This document shows, piece by piece, positions 1 through 9,400 of a stretch of 64,000 bases of DNA. The DNA comes from Hymenobacter aerilatus (lineage in GTDB: Bacteria > Bacteroidota > Bacteroidia > Cytophagales > Hymenobacteraceae), in assembly GCF_022921095.1 (NCBI RefSeq), contig NZ_CP095053.1, positions 4,940,501 to 5,004,500 of the forward strand, read 5' to 3'. Positions within the stretch are counted from its first letter, which is position 1, and each line of letters begins with the position of its first letter. The notes beneath the pieces are model-generated. The model saw only the letters and a program-made list of their open reading frames with translations, was not told the origin of the DNA and searched no databases. The translations under genes and the position numbers were made by a program.

Positions 1-179
1 AGTAATACGCTAAGTGTCTAATATTAAACGCGCTTAGTATAGATTACTATAGCAATCTGACTTTTTGGTTTTAGGATGGGTACAGAATAGCCATATAATA
101 CAGCGGGAATGAGGAATGTTCAGCGCTATTAGAGGAAGCAGCAAGGTGCCTGTTGTAAGTAGATGTAGGGCTATATAGA

Positions 180-213
180 AAAAGCCACTCATCCAGTAGG
201 ATAAGTGGCTTTT
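180..213 (-). terminator. Rho-independent terminator of tRNA-Gly
   Basis: A 10-bp perfect inverted repeat (AAAAGCCACT at 180-189, AGTGGCTTTT at 204-213) lies just 3' of the tRNA-Gly gene on the minus strand and ends in a T-run. The rest of bases 1-221 shows no convincing gene. Confidence 0.8.
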
Positions 214-221
214 ATATAATG

Positions 222-294
222 AGCGAGAAACGAGGTTCGAACTCGCGACCCTCAGCTTGGGAAGCTGATGCTCTACCAACTGAGCTACTCTCGC
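222..294 (-). tRNA. tRNA-Gly (anticodon CCC)
   Basis: A complete 73-nt cloverleaf reads on the minus strand. The 7-bp acceptor stem pairs GCGAGAG with TTCTCGC. The D-stem is GCTC/GAGC. The anticodon stem TCAGC/GCTGA holds the loop TTCCCAA, so the anticodon is CCC. The T-arm has TTCGAAC, and the discriminator base is U, as usual for bacterial tRNA-Gly. No CCA is encoded. It decodes GGG, and a second glycine tRNA (TCC) lies at 35691. Confidence 0.95.
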
Positions 295-311
295 TGAGAG
301 ACTTGGTAAGA

Positions 312-341
312 CAAAAATACACCGTAGAAACCATTTTCCAA
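312..341 (-). promoter_or_regulatory. Bacteroidota sigma-A promoter for tRNA-Gly
   Basis: On the minus strand TTG (339-341) is followed after exactly 19 nt by TATTTTTG (312-319), matching the Bacteroidota -33/-7 pattern. The predicted transcript starts a few bases before the tRNA 5' end. Confidence 0.7.
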
Positions 342-424
342 CTCTTGCGCGTATGGGTTTCTATAGGTAGCTCATTTTGGTGGGCATTTTTCTGGTTTCT
401 GGCCGCTTCCCTATTTTCTTCTCT

Positions 425-652
425 ATGGCTGCAACGCCCAATTCCCGCTCCGGTGGTACTATTCATTTGCTGGTTGGTGGCGTACTGCTGATTGTAGAGC
501 TGTACTTGCTTTTCGGTCGCTACACCGAATGGCAGGCGGGTAATTTCAATACCTTCGGGTTTGTGATAAACATTGCCCTGCTAATTCTGGCAGGCTATTT
601 TCTGCGAGCCGGGTGGGAAATGCGACGCGGCAAAAATGATCTGTTGGATTGA
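425..652 (+). CDS. small two-helix membrane protein
   Basis: I do not recognise the family. The 75-residue product has two clear hydrophobic segments, about residues 12-31 and 42-62, separated by a short polar loop (GRYTEWQAGN), and a basic C-terminal tail (RRGKNDLLD). It is probably an inner-membrane protein. The start chosen is ATG 425; an in-frame start at 377 would add a weak hydrophobic stretch that overlaps nothing conserved. Its stop overlaps the TTG start of the next gene, which suggests translational coupling. Confidence 0.6.
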   Translation: MAATPNSRSGGTIHLLVGGVLLIVELYLLFGRYTEWQAGNFNTFGFVINIALLILAGYFLRAGWEMRRGKNDLLD

Positions 653-876
653 GTTCTGTTGCGCCAAAACTACTAGGAGTGCTAGCCTTGCTGCTGGCAG
701 CTGCCCTACTGGTGAGCGTGGCAACGAGCACCAGCACCTATCTGATGGCCCCGCCCGCAGCGCCTACCACTAGCCTGGCTACCGGCAATACTATGGGCTA
801 CCTGCTGGCGTCGGCATTGGCAGGGGTAGTAGCTTTGTGGCTCGGAAGATGGGGCATTCGTCGCCTGCGTCATTGA
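649..876 (+). CDS. small two-helix membrane protein
   Basis: This is an unrecognised 75-residue protein. A strongly hydrophobic N-terminal helix (residues about 8-25) is followed by a Pro/Ala/Thr-rich linker, a second helix (about 50-66) and a basic end (RRLRH). The TTG start overlaps the preceding stop as TTGA, so the two small membrane proteins look coupled. GTG 679 is an alternative start but would cut the first helix. The GNAT gene begins 13 nt downstream, so the three may form one operon. Confidence 0.5.
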   Translation: MSSVAPKLLGVLALLLAAALLVSVATSTSTYLMAPPAAPTTSLATGNTMGYLLASALAGVVALWLGRWGIRRLRH

Positions 877-889
877 TTTCACTGAAGTT

Positions 890-1426
890 ATGTCTACACC
901 TCTTCGCATCGTAGCAGCTAAGCGCACCCCCGGCGTAGCTGCAGAACTGGCAGCCTTGGGCCGCCAGACGTTTTACGAAACGTTTGCCGCCGACAATACG
1001 CCCGCCGACATGGAGGCTTACCTGGCAGCCACCTTCGGGACGGAGCAGCAGCTGCGCGAGCTGCAAGACCCACATGTTATTTTCCTGCTGGCCCGAATGC
1101 AGCAAGAGCTGGTGGGCTATGCCATGCTGCGCCTGCAGTCGGACCTGGGACTAGAGCCAGGCAAATCTGCTGATAACCGCCTGGAAATAGTCCGCCTCTA
1201 CGTGCGCGAGGATTGGGTAGGCACTGGTCTAGGCGCTTCTCTGATGCGCCGGACGCTGGAAGAAGCCCGCACACACAAGTGCCGGGCCTTAGTGCTAGGC
1301 GTGTGGGAGCAAAATACGCGTGCTATTGCCTTCTACCAGCGGTTTGGCTTCAAAGCAATAGGCCAACATGCCTTCACGCTGGGCTCCGACGTGCAAACCG
1401 ATCTAATTCTGCGTAAAGGGCTATGA
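890..1426 (+). CDS. GNAT family N-acetyltransferase
   Basis: The 178-residue protein is a GCN5-related N-acetyltransferase, which moves an acetyl group from acetyl-CoA to an amine. The acetyl-CoA pyrophosphate loop is visible as DWVGTGLGASL at about 108-118, preceded by the beta-4 strand LEIVRLYV. Motif B, NTRAIAFYQRFGF, lies at about 142-154. Length and layout fit single-domain GNATs of the PaiA/YncA kind. The substrate cannot be told from the sequence; neighbouring small membrane proteins give no clue. Confidence 0.88.
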   Translation: MSTPLRIVAAKRTPGVAAELAALGRQTFYETFAADNTPADMEAYLAATFGTEQQLRELQDPHVIFLLARMQQELVGYAMLRLQSDLGLEPGKSADNRLEIVRLYVREDWVGTGLGASLMRRTLEEARTHKCRALVLGVWEQNTRAIAFYQRFGFKAIGQHAFTLGSDVQTDLILRKGL

Positions 1427-1460
1427 AGATGGCTGGATACGATGCGTTTAGCGGCAACGT

Positions 1461-1468
1461 TACCTTTG
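1461..1468 (+). promoter_or_regulatory. -7 promoter element TACCTTTG
   Basis: TACCTTTG matches the Bacteroidota -7 consensus TAnnTTTG; I see no good -33 TTG. It predicts a transcript start near 1474, which argues against the GTG at 1473 and for ATG 1515 as the start of the lipoprotein gene. Confidence 0.5.
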
Positions 1469-1514
1469 TAGCGTGAATAGTCTTATCAAAAGCATCCCCA
1501 TCCTGAAAATAACC

Positions 1515-2609
1515 ATGCCTGCTGCTTGGCTGGAAGCGCTATACAGGGTAGGGCTGCTGAGCATGGTGCTGCTACTGAGTGCGTGCTCCGGCCAACCTGA
1601 AAAAGCCAGCCTACCTGTGCTAACGGGGCATTTCGAAGGGCCAGTCACCTACCAGGGTACCGATTTGCGGGTGGTACTGGACATACGCGAAACAACGCCG
1701 GGGCAGCTTCAGGCCGACATGCACTTTCCCGAAATTCCCGGTATCAGCTTTCCTGTGGCCAACTTGCGCTATCAGGAGCCGCAACTGCATTTTGAGCAAC
1801 AACCCGGGCAACCGGGCAGCATCACGGTGAATGCCGTGCGTGAGGGCGACTTTCTACGAGGTATTTTCACCTGGGACACCATTCAGACACAGTTTGTGTG
1901 GGTACGACGCGGACAAGCCGCGGCCCGGCCCTACCGCGAGCAATCGGTACGGCTGCCGGGGCTGGCGGCCACCAGCATGGCATCGTTGCTAATTCCGCAG
2001 GATACAGCGCAACGCTACCCGGCAGTGGTGCTGCTACCCGACCAGGCCACAGCCGGCGCCGCTGCCACCCGCGCCGACCTGCTGGCGCGACACGGGTTTG
2101 CAGTGCTGCTGCTACCGGCCGTAGCCACCGACTCGGCCACCGCCGCCGACTCATTAGCCTACCATACGGCCAGCGCCGGGCTGGCAGCCTGTCGCACTGA
2201 AAGCAGCATCGACACGGCCCGCGTGGGCTTGTGGGTGCGTGGCGCCAATGCCGCGCTGGCCACTCGAGCAGCCCTACAGGCACAGCCCAACTGCCGATTT
2301 ACCGTGCTGGAAGGTGTTCCTGTGCAAACGCGTGCTCAGGCGCAGCCTTATCAACTGCTGGGTCGGAAAATGCCCGTGTTAGGCATCTATGGTGCGGCCG
2401 ATACTACCCTCAACGTGCAGGGGAGTGTACGCTACCTGCGGCCAGCGCTCAGAGGACGGGCCAGTACCGTACGGCTCTACCCCAAAGCCAACCGCAACCT
2501 GACGGTGGTAGGCTATACCACTGCCCAGGGCCAATGGCAGTGGCCCCAGCCTGCCCCCAATTTCGTAAATGACCTGCTGACGTGGTTGCGGCAGCAAACT
2601 GTACAGTAA
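1515..2609 (+). CDS. alpha/beta-hydrolase-like lipoprotein
   Basis: The protein of about 364 residues begins with a lipoprotein signal (hydrophobic stretch ending in LLSACS), so it is predicted to be lipid-anchored in the envelope. The first 120 residues after the cysteine form a beta-rich domain (TGHFEGPVTYQG...). The remainder resembles a dienelactone-hydrolase/peptidase-like alpha/beta hydrolase: strand YPAVVLLPDQ, a later helix-strand series, and KMPVLGIYGAADTTL before the end, which would hold the acid residue. The usual GxSxG nucleophile elbow is degenerate (VGLWVRGANAA), so catalytic activity is doubtful. ATG 1515 was chosen over GTG 1473 because of the -7 element at 1461. Confidence 0.65.
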   Translation: MPAAWLEALYRVGLLSMVLLLSACSGQPEKASLPVLTGHFEGPVTYQGTDLRVVLDIRETTPGQLQADMHFPEIPGISFPVANLRYQEPQLHFEQQPGQPGSITVNAVREGDFLRGIFTWDTIQTQFVWVRRGQAAARPYREQSVRLPGLAATSMASLLIPQDTAQRYPAVVLLPDQATAGAAATRADLLARHGFAVLLLPAVATDSATAADSLAYHTASAGLAACRTESSIDTARVGLWVRGANAALATRAALQAQPNCRFTVLEGVPVQTRAQAQPYQLLGRKMPVLGIYGAADTTLNVQGSVRYLRPALRGRASTVRLYPKANRNLTVVGYTTAQGQWQWPQPAPNFVNDLLTWLRQQTVQ

Positions 2610-2622
2610 GCGCGCAGGCTAC

Positions 2623-4677
2623 TCAGCGGGTAACAGAATACGTTTTCCGCTGCGTCCCTACCCCCGTTATCTTCACCGATTGCCAACCCGCAGGCAGCGT
2701 GGTCTTACGTTGCTCAATGCCTCTGGGCGTAATCTCCAAGCCACCGAAACCCATCAGCACGGCTTGCAGCACTCCGCCTGCGCCCGTAGCAAAGTAGGGA
2801 TTGGTACCGCCTTTTGTTTCGGCAATCACGCGGAACGGCGGCAGCAGATTAGGCTGATAGGCATCCTGAAAGAAGTGCTGCGCCTTGGCCGCGTCGCCTA
2901 AGCGGGCGTAGAGTAGCGCAAAGATGCCCTGCGTCATGGCGGGGGTGCCTTCGTTGGGTACGCGGGTGGAGTAGTAGTCGAGGTCTTTCTTGATCTGCTC
3001 CGGCGCGGTGATGATGTTCAGGGGGTAGGCCAGCAGGTTCACATCCGCCTGCTTAATCCCCTCGCCTTGGTAGGCAGCGTGCTCCTGGGTCACGCCACTG
3101 GGTAGGCGTAGGATGGGAATGTTTTGGGCCACGTGTGCCCAATCAGGGTTGGCGGGTAGGCCTAGTAGCTTGGCAGCAGCCATAGCATTCTGCAGATTCA
3201 CCTTGGCTGCGGCGTTGGTGAAGGCGTTGTTATCCACGTTTTCGGCCCACTCGTCGGCGGCTACCACATTCTTGATGTCATAGTGACCGGGGCCATTTCG
3301 CTCCACCCGGCTAGCCCAGAAATCGGCAGTGGCTTGCAAGATGGGCCATCCTTTTTCGCGTAGCCAGGCTTTGTCCTGCGTCACGCAGTAATATTGCCAG
3401 GCAGCCAGCGCCACATCAGCCGAGATGTGATGCTCAAACGGCCCGCTCAGCGCCCACACAGGCGTTTCTTCCACCCCCGAGTCGGCACTTTCCCACGGAA
3501 ACATAGCGCCTTGGTAGCCATGAGCAAAGGCATTGCGCCGAGCTGCTTCCAACCGGTTGAACCGATACTCTACCAGAGACTTCGCAATTTCGGGGTGCAA
3601 TACCAGTAGGGCCGGAAACATCCACAAATCGGTATCCCAGAACACGTGCCCATTGTAGCCCAAACCCGAAAGGCCCATCGGCGAGGGTGAGAAATCGGTG
3701 CCAGCCCGCGAAAAGCTGTAGAGGTGGTAGAGCATGCTGTGCACGTCTTGCTGGGCCTGGGCATCTCCGGTAATCTGGATGTCGCTCTGCCACAGGTCTT
3801 GCCATGCTTTGTTATGAAATGCCAATAAACGCTCCTTGCCTTCGAGCCGGGCAAATACCGTGAGGCGCTCCACTTGGTTGAGTGGGTCGGCATCGTGGGC
3901 CGAGGTGAGGGTAGCGCCCGTTACGCCATAGGTGTATGCCTGCCCCGCCTTCAGGGTCTTGCTGAACTTCATCAAGTGCATATTGCTGTCCCACATCTCA
4001 TGAATGACGCGCGGCTCCTGCCCATGCGGCTCTGAAAACAAAAAGCTGGTACTAGCACACAATTGCAACTTGCCGGTAGGGCTGCGGGCCGTAGACGTAA
4101 GCAAGCTGATGGTGACGTGCGGCCGGTCGATTTCATTGTAGTAGTTCTGCACCTCGCGCAAGGCGTCGGGGGCTTCCATCACGCTGGCGGCTGTGAGGCT
4201 GAGGTCTTTGCGGGCCGTGATGGTCACGTCCATCAGCACGCAGTAGGGGAGGTGGCGCAGCGCTCGGTAGGTGTAGCTGATGGTGGCCTTATCGCCATAG
4301 TCGAAGGTGGTGGTGAGTGAGGCGCCCCGCATATCGAGCTGCTGCCGGAAGTTGCGGGCATCAGCGGCGCTCAGCCGTCGTCCGTCAATTTCCAGGTACA
4401 TGTTCAATAGGTTGAAGCCATTGAGGAAATTGCTGACCCTACCCCGTCCGTACTGGTCATAGGCGCCAGCCAATACCACGCTTTTCACCTTAAACGGCTC
4501 CGGCGACGATACTACGCCCAGCATCCCGTTGGCCACCGTCACGCCGTAATAGGTAGCGGGGTCTACTTTATCAGCCATAATGATCCACGGGTCGGGAGTG
4601 GTTTGGGCGGTGGCTGGGGATAAGCTAAGAAAACCTAGTAGTAGAGCTGCGAAATAAGCTGGTAGAGAATGGCACAT
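2623..4677 (-). CDS. periplasmic GH65 alpha-glucosidase/phosphorylase-like enzyme
   Basis: This 684-residue protein carries a signal peptide (cleavage near PATAQ, residue 25) and the glycoside hydrolase family 65 layout: an N-terminal beta-sandwich (about 30-270), then an (alpha/alpha)6 barrel. Family landmarks are GYNGHVFWDTDLWMFP (340-355), the catalytic-acid region VAADEWAENVDNNAFTN (Glu476) and GIKQADVNLLAYPL (540-553). GH65 contains phosphorylases and hydrolases acting on maltose, trehalose, kojibiose or nigerose. Here the phosphate-binding serines of phosphorylases appear replaced by PNEGTPAMT, and Glu620 (VIAETKGGTNPYF) could serve as general base, so hydrolysis is more likely. A secreted enzyme would lack a phosphorylase's benefit of making sugar phosphate in the cytosol. 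It follows susC and susD on the same strand, so it probably digests the imported glycan. Confidence 0.85.
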   Translation of the reverse strand: MCHSLPAYFAALLLGFLSLSPATAQTTPDPWIIMADKVDPATYYGVTVANGMLGVVSSPEPFKVKSVVLAGAYDQYGRGRVSNFLNGFNLLNMYLEIDGRRLSAADARNFRQQLDMRGASLTTTFDYGDKATISYTYRALRHLPYCVLMDVTITARKDLSLTAASVMEAPDALREVQNYYNEIDRPHVTISLLTSTARSPTGKLQLCASTSFLFSEPHGQEPRVIHEMWDSNMHLMKFSKTLKAGQAYTYGVTGATLTSAHDADPLNQVERLTVFARLEGKERLLAFHNKAWQDLWQSDIQITGDAQAQQDVHSMLYHLYSFSRAGTDFSPSPMGLSGLGYNGHVFWDTDLWMFPALLVLHPEIAKSLVEYRFNRLEAARRNAFAHGYQGAMFPWESADSGVEETPVWALSGPFEHHISADVALAAWQYYCVTQDKAWLREKGWPILQATADFWASRVERNGPGHYDIKNVVAADEWAENVDNNAFTNAAAKVNLQNAMAAAKLLGLPANPDWAHVAQNIPILRLPSGVTQEHAAYQGEGIKQADVNLLAYPLNIITAPEQIKKDLDYYSTRVPNEGTPAMTQGIFALLYARLGDAAKAQHFFQDAYQPNLLPPFRVIAETKGGTNPYFATGAGGVLQAVLMGFGGLEITPRGIEQRKTTLPAGWQSVKITGVGTQRKTYSVTR

Positions 4678-4717
4678 GGGTGGGACAGAGAAGCGAGGAA
4701 TGAATACCAGCTACACA

Positions 4718-4822
4718 ATAAAACGTCATGCCGAGCGAGTCGGAAGCTTCGGGTGCTGCTATAGTCCTGTAGGGGTAGCACAGCAGGCCAAAGGATTCAG
4801 CTCGTTCGGCATGACGTTTTAT
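4718..4822. repeat. dispersed palindromic repeat (CGTCATGC family)
   Basis: Inverted arms at 4718-4739 and 4801-4822 differ at one base and enclose about 60 nt. The arm core CGTCATGCCGAGC followed by a GTCGGAAGC-type word resembles the elements at 11199 and 17306. It lies in the 165-nt spacer between susD and the GH65 gene and could form a long hairpin in the transcript. Confidence 0.75.
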
Positions 4823-4842
4823 CATGCAGTACCTAATACGGG

Positions 4843-6408
4843 TTAATAACCAGGGTTTTGCGTGATGTTGGCGTTGATGTCGACCTGAGACTTAGGAATA
4901 GGATAGATCAGGTACTTCGGGTCGCTCTGCGGCTTATCTTTGCGGGCTTGCAAAAACTTACCGAACCGAATCATATCCTGCCGCCGCCACGACTCGCCAT
5001 ACAGCTCCCGGCCGCGCTCTGCGAGGAGCATATCGAGCGTGAGCGTAGTGAAGGCGCTGGCGCCGCGGCCTGGGTCAGTGCGAATGGAGTTGACAATGGC
5101 CAGGGCCGTGCCGCCATATGGACCGGCAGAGGTAGGCGTGCCGCCCCGTAAGATGGCTTCCGCCTTCATCAGGAGCACATCGGCCAGCCGGAAAGTCACG
5201 TGGTCGTTCTCGCACCCGTTGCCGCCCTTGGCCTCGCTCACATAGTCGACGGGGTATTTGATGGGCCGAATGCCTTTTGATTCCAGATCAGCCCCCGTTT
5301 CGAAGAGGTTGATATCTTGCGTGAAGGACAAAGGCGCTCCGCTTCTGGTCGTGACAGGCGCGCCGGTGATGAGGTTGTATTGCTGACCAACCAGGAAGCC
5401 CACATTGATCCGGTTGCCGGGGTTGGCGGGGCCGCCATCGGTCTTGTAGGCCACACCCCGACGCTTGTCGTTGGCTTCAAACAAGCTGTAGAACTCGGCA
5501 GTGGTAGCTGGCCCGTTGTACCCGTTGACGGGAGCCATGTTGTAGTGCGACACGAACTTCCAGAAGTCGCGCGTAGGACCGGCGTTGCCAAACGTATTCT
5601 CCTGTGTGAAGATGTTCTCGCGGCCGATTACCGTGTTGTTAGGAGCAAAGTTATCGAAGACACTAGGGGCGAATGAGTACTTGCCGCTGCTGATTACCTC
5701 ATCGGCCAGCTTGATCACCTGGTTCATATCCGCGGCGCTGAAGGTAGGCGCCTGGCGGTTGGCGTATACGCCCTTGTTGAGGTAGCACTTCATCAGCAGC
5801 ACCCGAGCGGCATCCTTGTTAGCGCGGCCAGCCGGCCCGTCGGGGAGGTCTTTCTGGATGGCGTTAATCTCGCTCACAATGAAATCCAGCGCCTCGGTGC
5901 CCTTGCGCACTCGCGCCAGCGTGCCTAGGTTCTCGCCTGGGTCGCGATACAGCACTTGGTCGTAGAGGTCGAGTAGCAGGTAGGTAGCCCAGGCCCGAAT
6001 GAACCGGGACTCGGCCTGCTGCTGCGCACTGGGGCTAAAGCGCAACAGGTCGGTAGATGAATAAATAATGCCTTCGAGCTGCGTGAAGGTGTCGCGCACC
6101 CGCTCGTTGTTGGGCGTCCAAGTGTGATTGTATAGCTCCCGCCACTTGCCGTTGTCGTCCCAGTCTGGTCCGCGGGTAGGCATAATCCGGGCATCAGTCG
6201 AAACTTCCTCTAGCGCAAACACACTCACGCAACCCTGGATGGGGCCACGCTGGGCGTTGTATACGCCTGTGAGCAGAGCAGCGGGGTCACCCACCGGAAT
6301 TTGAGAATCGCTCAGTTGGCCTGCCAGCCTTTCACTGACGTCACAGCTATTAGCCAGCTGAAGCACGGCCAGTAAAGCAGCCGCACGCGCAAACGTATGG
6401 TAAGTCAT
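4843..6408 (-). CDS. SusD/RagB-family glycan-binding lipoprotein
   Basis: The 521-residue protein is a SusD-like surface lipoprotein. It has a lipoprotein signal with Cys22 (LANSCD), the N-terminal TPR-type region with ESRFIRAWATYLLLDLYDQV, which matches the SusD signature around the conserved Tyr-rich helix, and a typical C-terminal end (ELYGESWRRQDMIRFGKF, then YLIYPIPKSQVDINANITQNPGY). SusD proteins form a lid over a SusC channel and bind the oligosaccharide. The gene begins 20 nt after susC ends, on the same strand, and is clearly its partner. Glycan specificity cannot be read here; the downstream GH65 enzyme points to an alpha-glucoside. Confidence 0.93.
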   Translation of the reverse strand: MTYHTFARAAALLAVLQLANSCDVSERLAGQLSDSQIPVGDPAALLTGVYNAQRGPIQGCVSVFALEEVSTDARIMPTRGPDWDDNGKWRELYNHTWTPNNERVRDTFTQLEGIIYSSTDLLRFSPSAQQQAESRFIRAWATYLLLDLYDQVLYRDPGENLGTLARVRKGTEALDFIVSEINAIQKDLPDGPAGRANKDAARVLLMKCYLNKGVYANRQAPTFSAADMNQVIKLADEVISSGKYSFAPSVFDNFAPNNTVIGRENIFTQENTFGNAGPTRDFWKFVSHYNMAPVNGYNGPATTAEFYSLFEANDKRRGVAYKTDGGPANPGNRINVGFLVGQQYNLITGAPVTTRSGAPLSFTQDINLFETGADLESKGIRPIKYPVDYVSEAKGGNGCENDHVTFRLADVLLMKAEAILRGGTPTSAGPYGGTALAIVNSIRTDPGRGASAFTTLTLDMLLAERGRELYGESWRRQDMIRFGKFLQARKDKPQSDPKYLIYPIPKSQVDINANITQNPGY

Positions 6409-6428
6409 GGTATGTAGAAACTAAGGGA

Positions 6429-9400
6429 TTACAGAGAGAAGTTGACGCCGAACGTGAAAGTGCGGGCGCTGGGGTAGGGGAGGTAGTCGATGCCCACGGA
6501 GGGCACCTGGTTGGCCCCACGCTTGATGGTGTTAATCTCGGGGTCGAAGCCGTCGTATTTGGTGATGACGAACAGGTTTTGACCCGTAGCGTACACGCGG
6601 GCACCCTTAAATACTGAACCAATGTTGCCGAAGGAGTAGGCCAGCGTCAGGTTAGACATTTTCAGGTAGTTACCCTTCTCGAGGTAGCGGGTAGTGGCGG
6701 CCGAGGGGTTGCCGATAGACTCCTTCACCGGATTCTCAAAGGTGGAAAGCGCAATGTTCTTGCCGGCGCCAATCTGACCCACGTTACCTACTGCATTGAG
6801 CGTGTTGTTGTAGATGTACTGTCCAAAGGCACCGGTCATGTTGGCTACCAGCGAGAGTTTGCCGTACCGCACGTTGGCGCCCAGGCCCAGCAGCGTTTTG
6901 GGGTTAGGGCTACCGGCGTAGGCAATCGGACCAGGTGCGTTGGAAAGGCCTTGCTCATTTAGGCCAGTGTATTGGGGTAGGAAGAACGCGTTGATGGGGT
7001 AGCCGCTGGTAATCAGCTGCGCCAATACACCCGACAAGCCCTGGCCGTTAATGGCGCCAGTGGTGATGTCGGCCGTTCGCAGGTCCTTCACTTCGTTATG
7101 AATAAAAGTGGCGTTGGCATTCAATCCCACGTCTACTTTCTCGTTGGTTACGATAGTAGTATTCAGTGCCAGCTCTACCCCTTTGTTAACGATTTTACCG
7201 TCGAGGTTGGTCCAGCGAATGGCCTGCACTGGCGGCGCAGGTTGGCCGGGTAGCTGCGGAAACAGAAGGTCGGTAGTGGTTTTGTAGAAATAGTCGGCCG
7301 TGAGAGTTACGCGGTTGTTGAACATACCCACGTCAATACCAGCATTGTACTGAGCGTCCGATTGCCATTTCAGATCCGGGTTGGCATCGTTCAGCGGAGC
7401 CTGCTCCCCTAGATTGTTGAAGGTGTAGCGTCCCTGCGCCGAACCAGCCGGAAATTCCTGGTTGCCGGTGCGTCCGTAGCCGGCCCGTAGTTTCAACTGC
7501 GTGAGGCGCTCAGTTGGGAAGAAGGATTCCTGGCTCAAGTCCCAGGCAATGGCGAAGGAAGGGAAATAGCCTACCTTATTGTTTGGCCCAAACTTGCTGC
7601 TTTCGTCGCGACGCAGCGTACCCGTCAATACATAGCGGTCCTTATAGTTCAGGATAGCCCGGCCAAAGACAGATTGCAGCTGCGAAGATGGATCAACGAA
7701 AGAAGAGACCAAGCGCGACCCGGCAGACGAGCTTTGAATGTAGTTTGTGTAATCGAGGCCATAGTTGCCAAAACCGCCCTGCGCAGGGTTGCCGTAGGCA
7801 TTCAAATTAGAGCCCTGGTTTGCAAACTTGGTGTATTCGTAGCCTAGGAGCGCATTGATATTCAATCCATCCTTCACTTGTTTGTTGAAAGTGAGGGTAT
7901 GCGCGATTTGCTGGGTGGTCAACTCATTCTGGCCGATGCTGGCAAAGCCTTGGTCTTGAATACCAGGGTAGTTAATCAGGCGCTGGTCAATGGAAGTACG
8001 CCGCTCACCGGTGTTGTAGTTGACGCTGATCAGCATCCGGTACTGCAGCCAGTCCGTGAACTTGTAATACGGTGCGGCACTGGCCAGAATGGTCGTTACA
8101 CGCGAGCGGTCGTTGTAATATTCCTGGCTGGCTACTGGGTTTACCACGTCGCCGGGCTGCACGAACAACGTACCATCAGGGTTGCGCAGGGGCTGGGTAG
8201 GGTTCCACTGCAGCGCCTGCCCAATCAGGCTACCCCGGAAACCAGCATCGGTGGTGATGTTGGCTAGTTCTTCGCGGAATTGGCTGGTGGCAATGTTTAC
8301 ATCAAGGCCAAGCTTTTTGCTTTCTAGGAATTGGAAGTTGGTAGATAGGTTGGCGCTGTACTTTTTAAACCCTGTCTTCTTTACAATGCCATCCTGGTCG
8401 AGGTAGCCGATAGAGAGACGGTAGCGACCGGTTTCGCCGCCGCCGCTCATGGCTACGTTGTAGTTCTGGAGGTAGCCCGTGCGCAAAATCTCCTTGAGCG
8501 CATCCACGTCGCCCCCTTTATCGTTGGCGGCCGGCGCGCCATAGTAGCCTATGGCCTCACGATACTGGCTAGCATTGAGGAAATCGGGGCGGCGCAGCAG
8601 GGTAGAGAAGCCGTTGGAGATGCCTACGTTCAGGACCGGGGCACCGGTTTTGCCTTTTTTGGTAGTGATGAGCACCACGCCATACGCCGCCCGCGAGCCA
8701 TAAATGGCCGTAGCTGAGGCGTCTTTCAACACCGTCACCGCCTCCACGTCGTCGGGGTTGAGGAAGTTGAGCGGGTTGCTATCTGCGCCTGCGCCCACAT
8801 CGGTAGAAGCCACCAAGCCCGGCCGGGCCGTACGGCCATCGAGCGGCACGCCATCTACCACATACAGGGGCTGGCCAGTGCCCGTCACGGCCGAGTTGCC
8901 GCGAATACGCACAGTAGCTGGTCCGCCGGGCTGGCCGCTATTGTTGCTCACTTGCACACCCGATACCCGGCCCTGAATCAATTGGTCGGGGGAGGTGAAG
9001 GTGCCGCGGTTGAATTCTTTCTCGGTTAGGGTAGTCACCGAGCCGGTCACGTCCTCCTTGCGGGCCGTGCCGTAGCCTACCACTACTACATCGCCCAAGG
9101 CTTTGGAGTCTTCCTGCAGGGTAACGGAAATGCTAGACTTGCCGGTAATGTCGACGCGCTGGGAGGTGTAGCCCACCGACGAAACCGATAGAGTAGTGGT
9201 AGCTGCTGGCACTTGCAATTCAAATGAGCCGTCGGAACCGGAACTGGTCCCAACGGTAGTGCCGGGAATAATAATTGTGACGCCGGGCAGGCCAGTGGAA
9301 TTGGCGTCTATTACCTTACCCGTGATAGTCCGGTTGGCTTGCGCCTGGCCGAAATGCGGAAGAAAAACGAACAGAGTCGCCAAAACAATCAGTAGCGCCA

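Noticed and set aside
34..279. 81-codon minus-strand frame at the window start
   Set aside because: It overlaps tRNA-Gly and its terminator and resembles no protein.
1473..1514. GTG 1473 as start of the lipoprotein gene
   Set aside because: It would lie at or before the transcript start predicted from TACCTTTG at 1461; ATG 1515 begins directly before the signal peptide.
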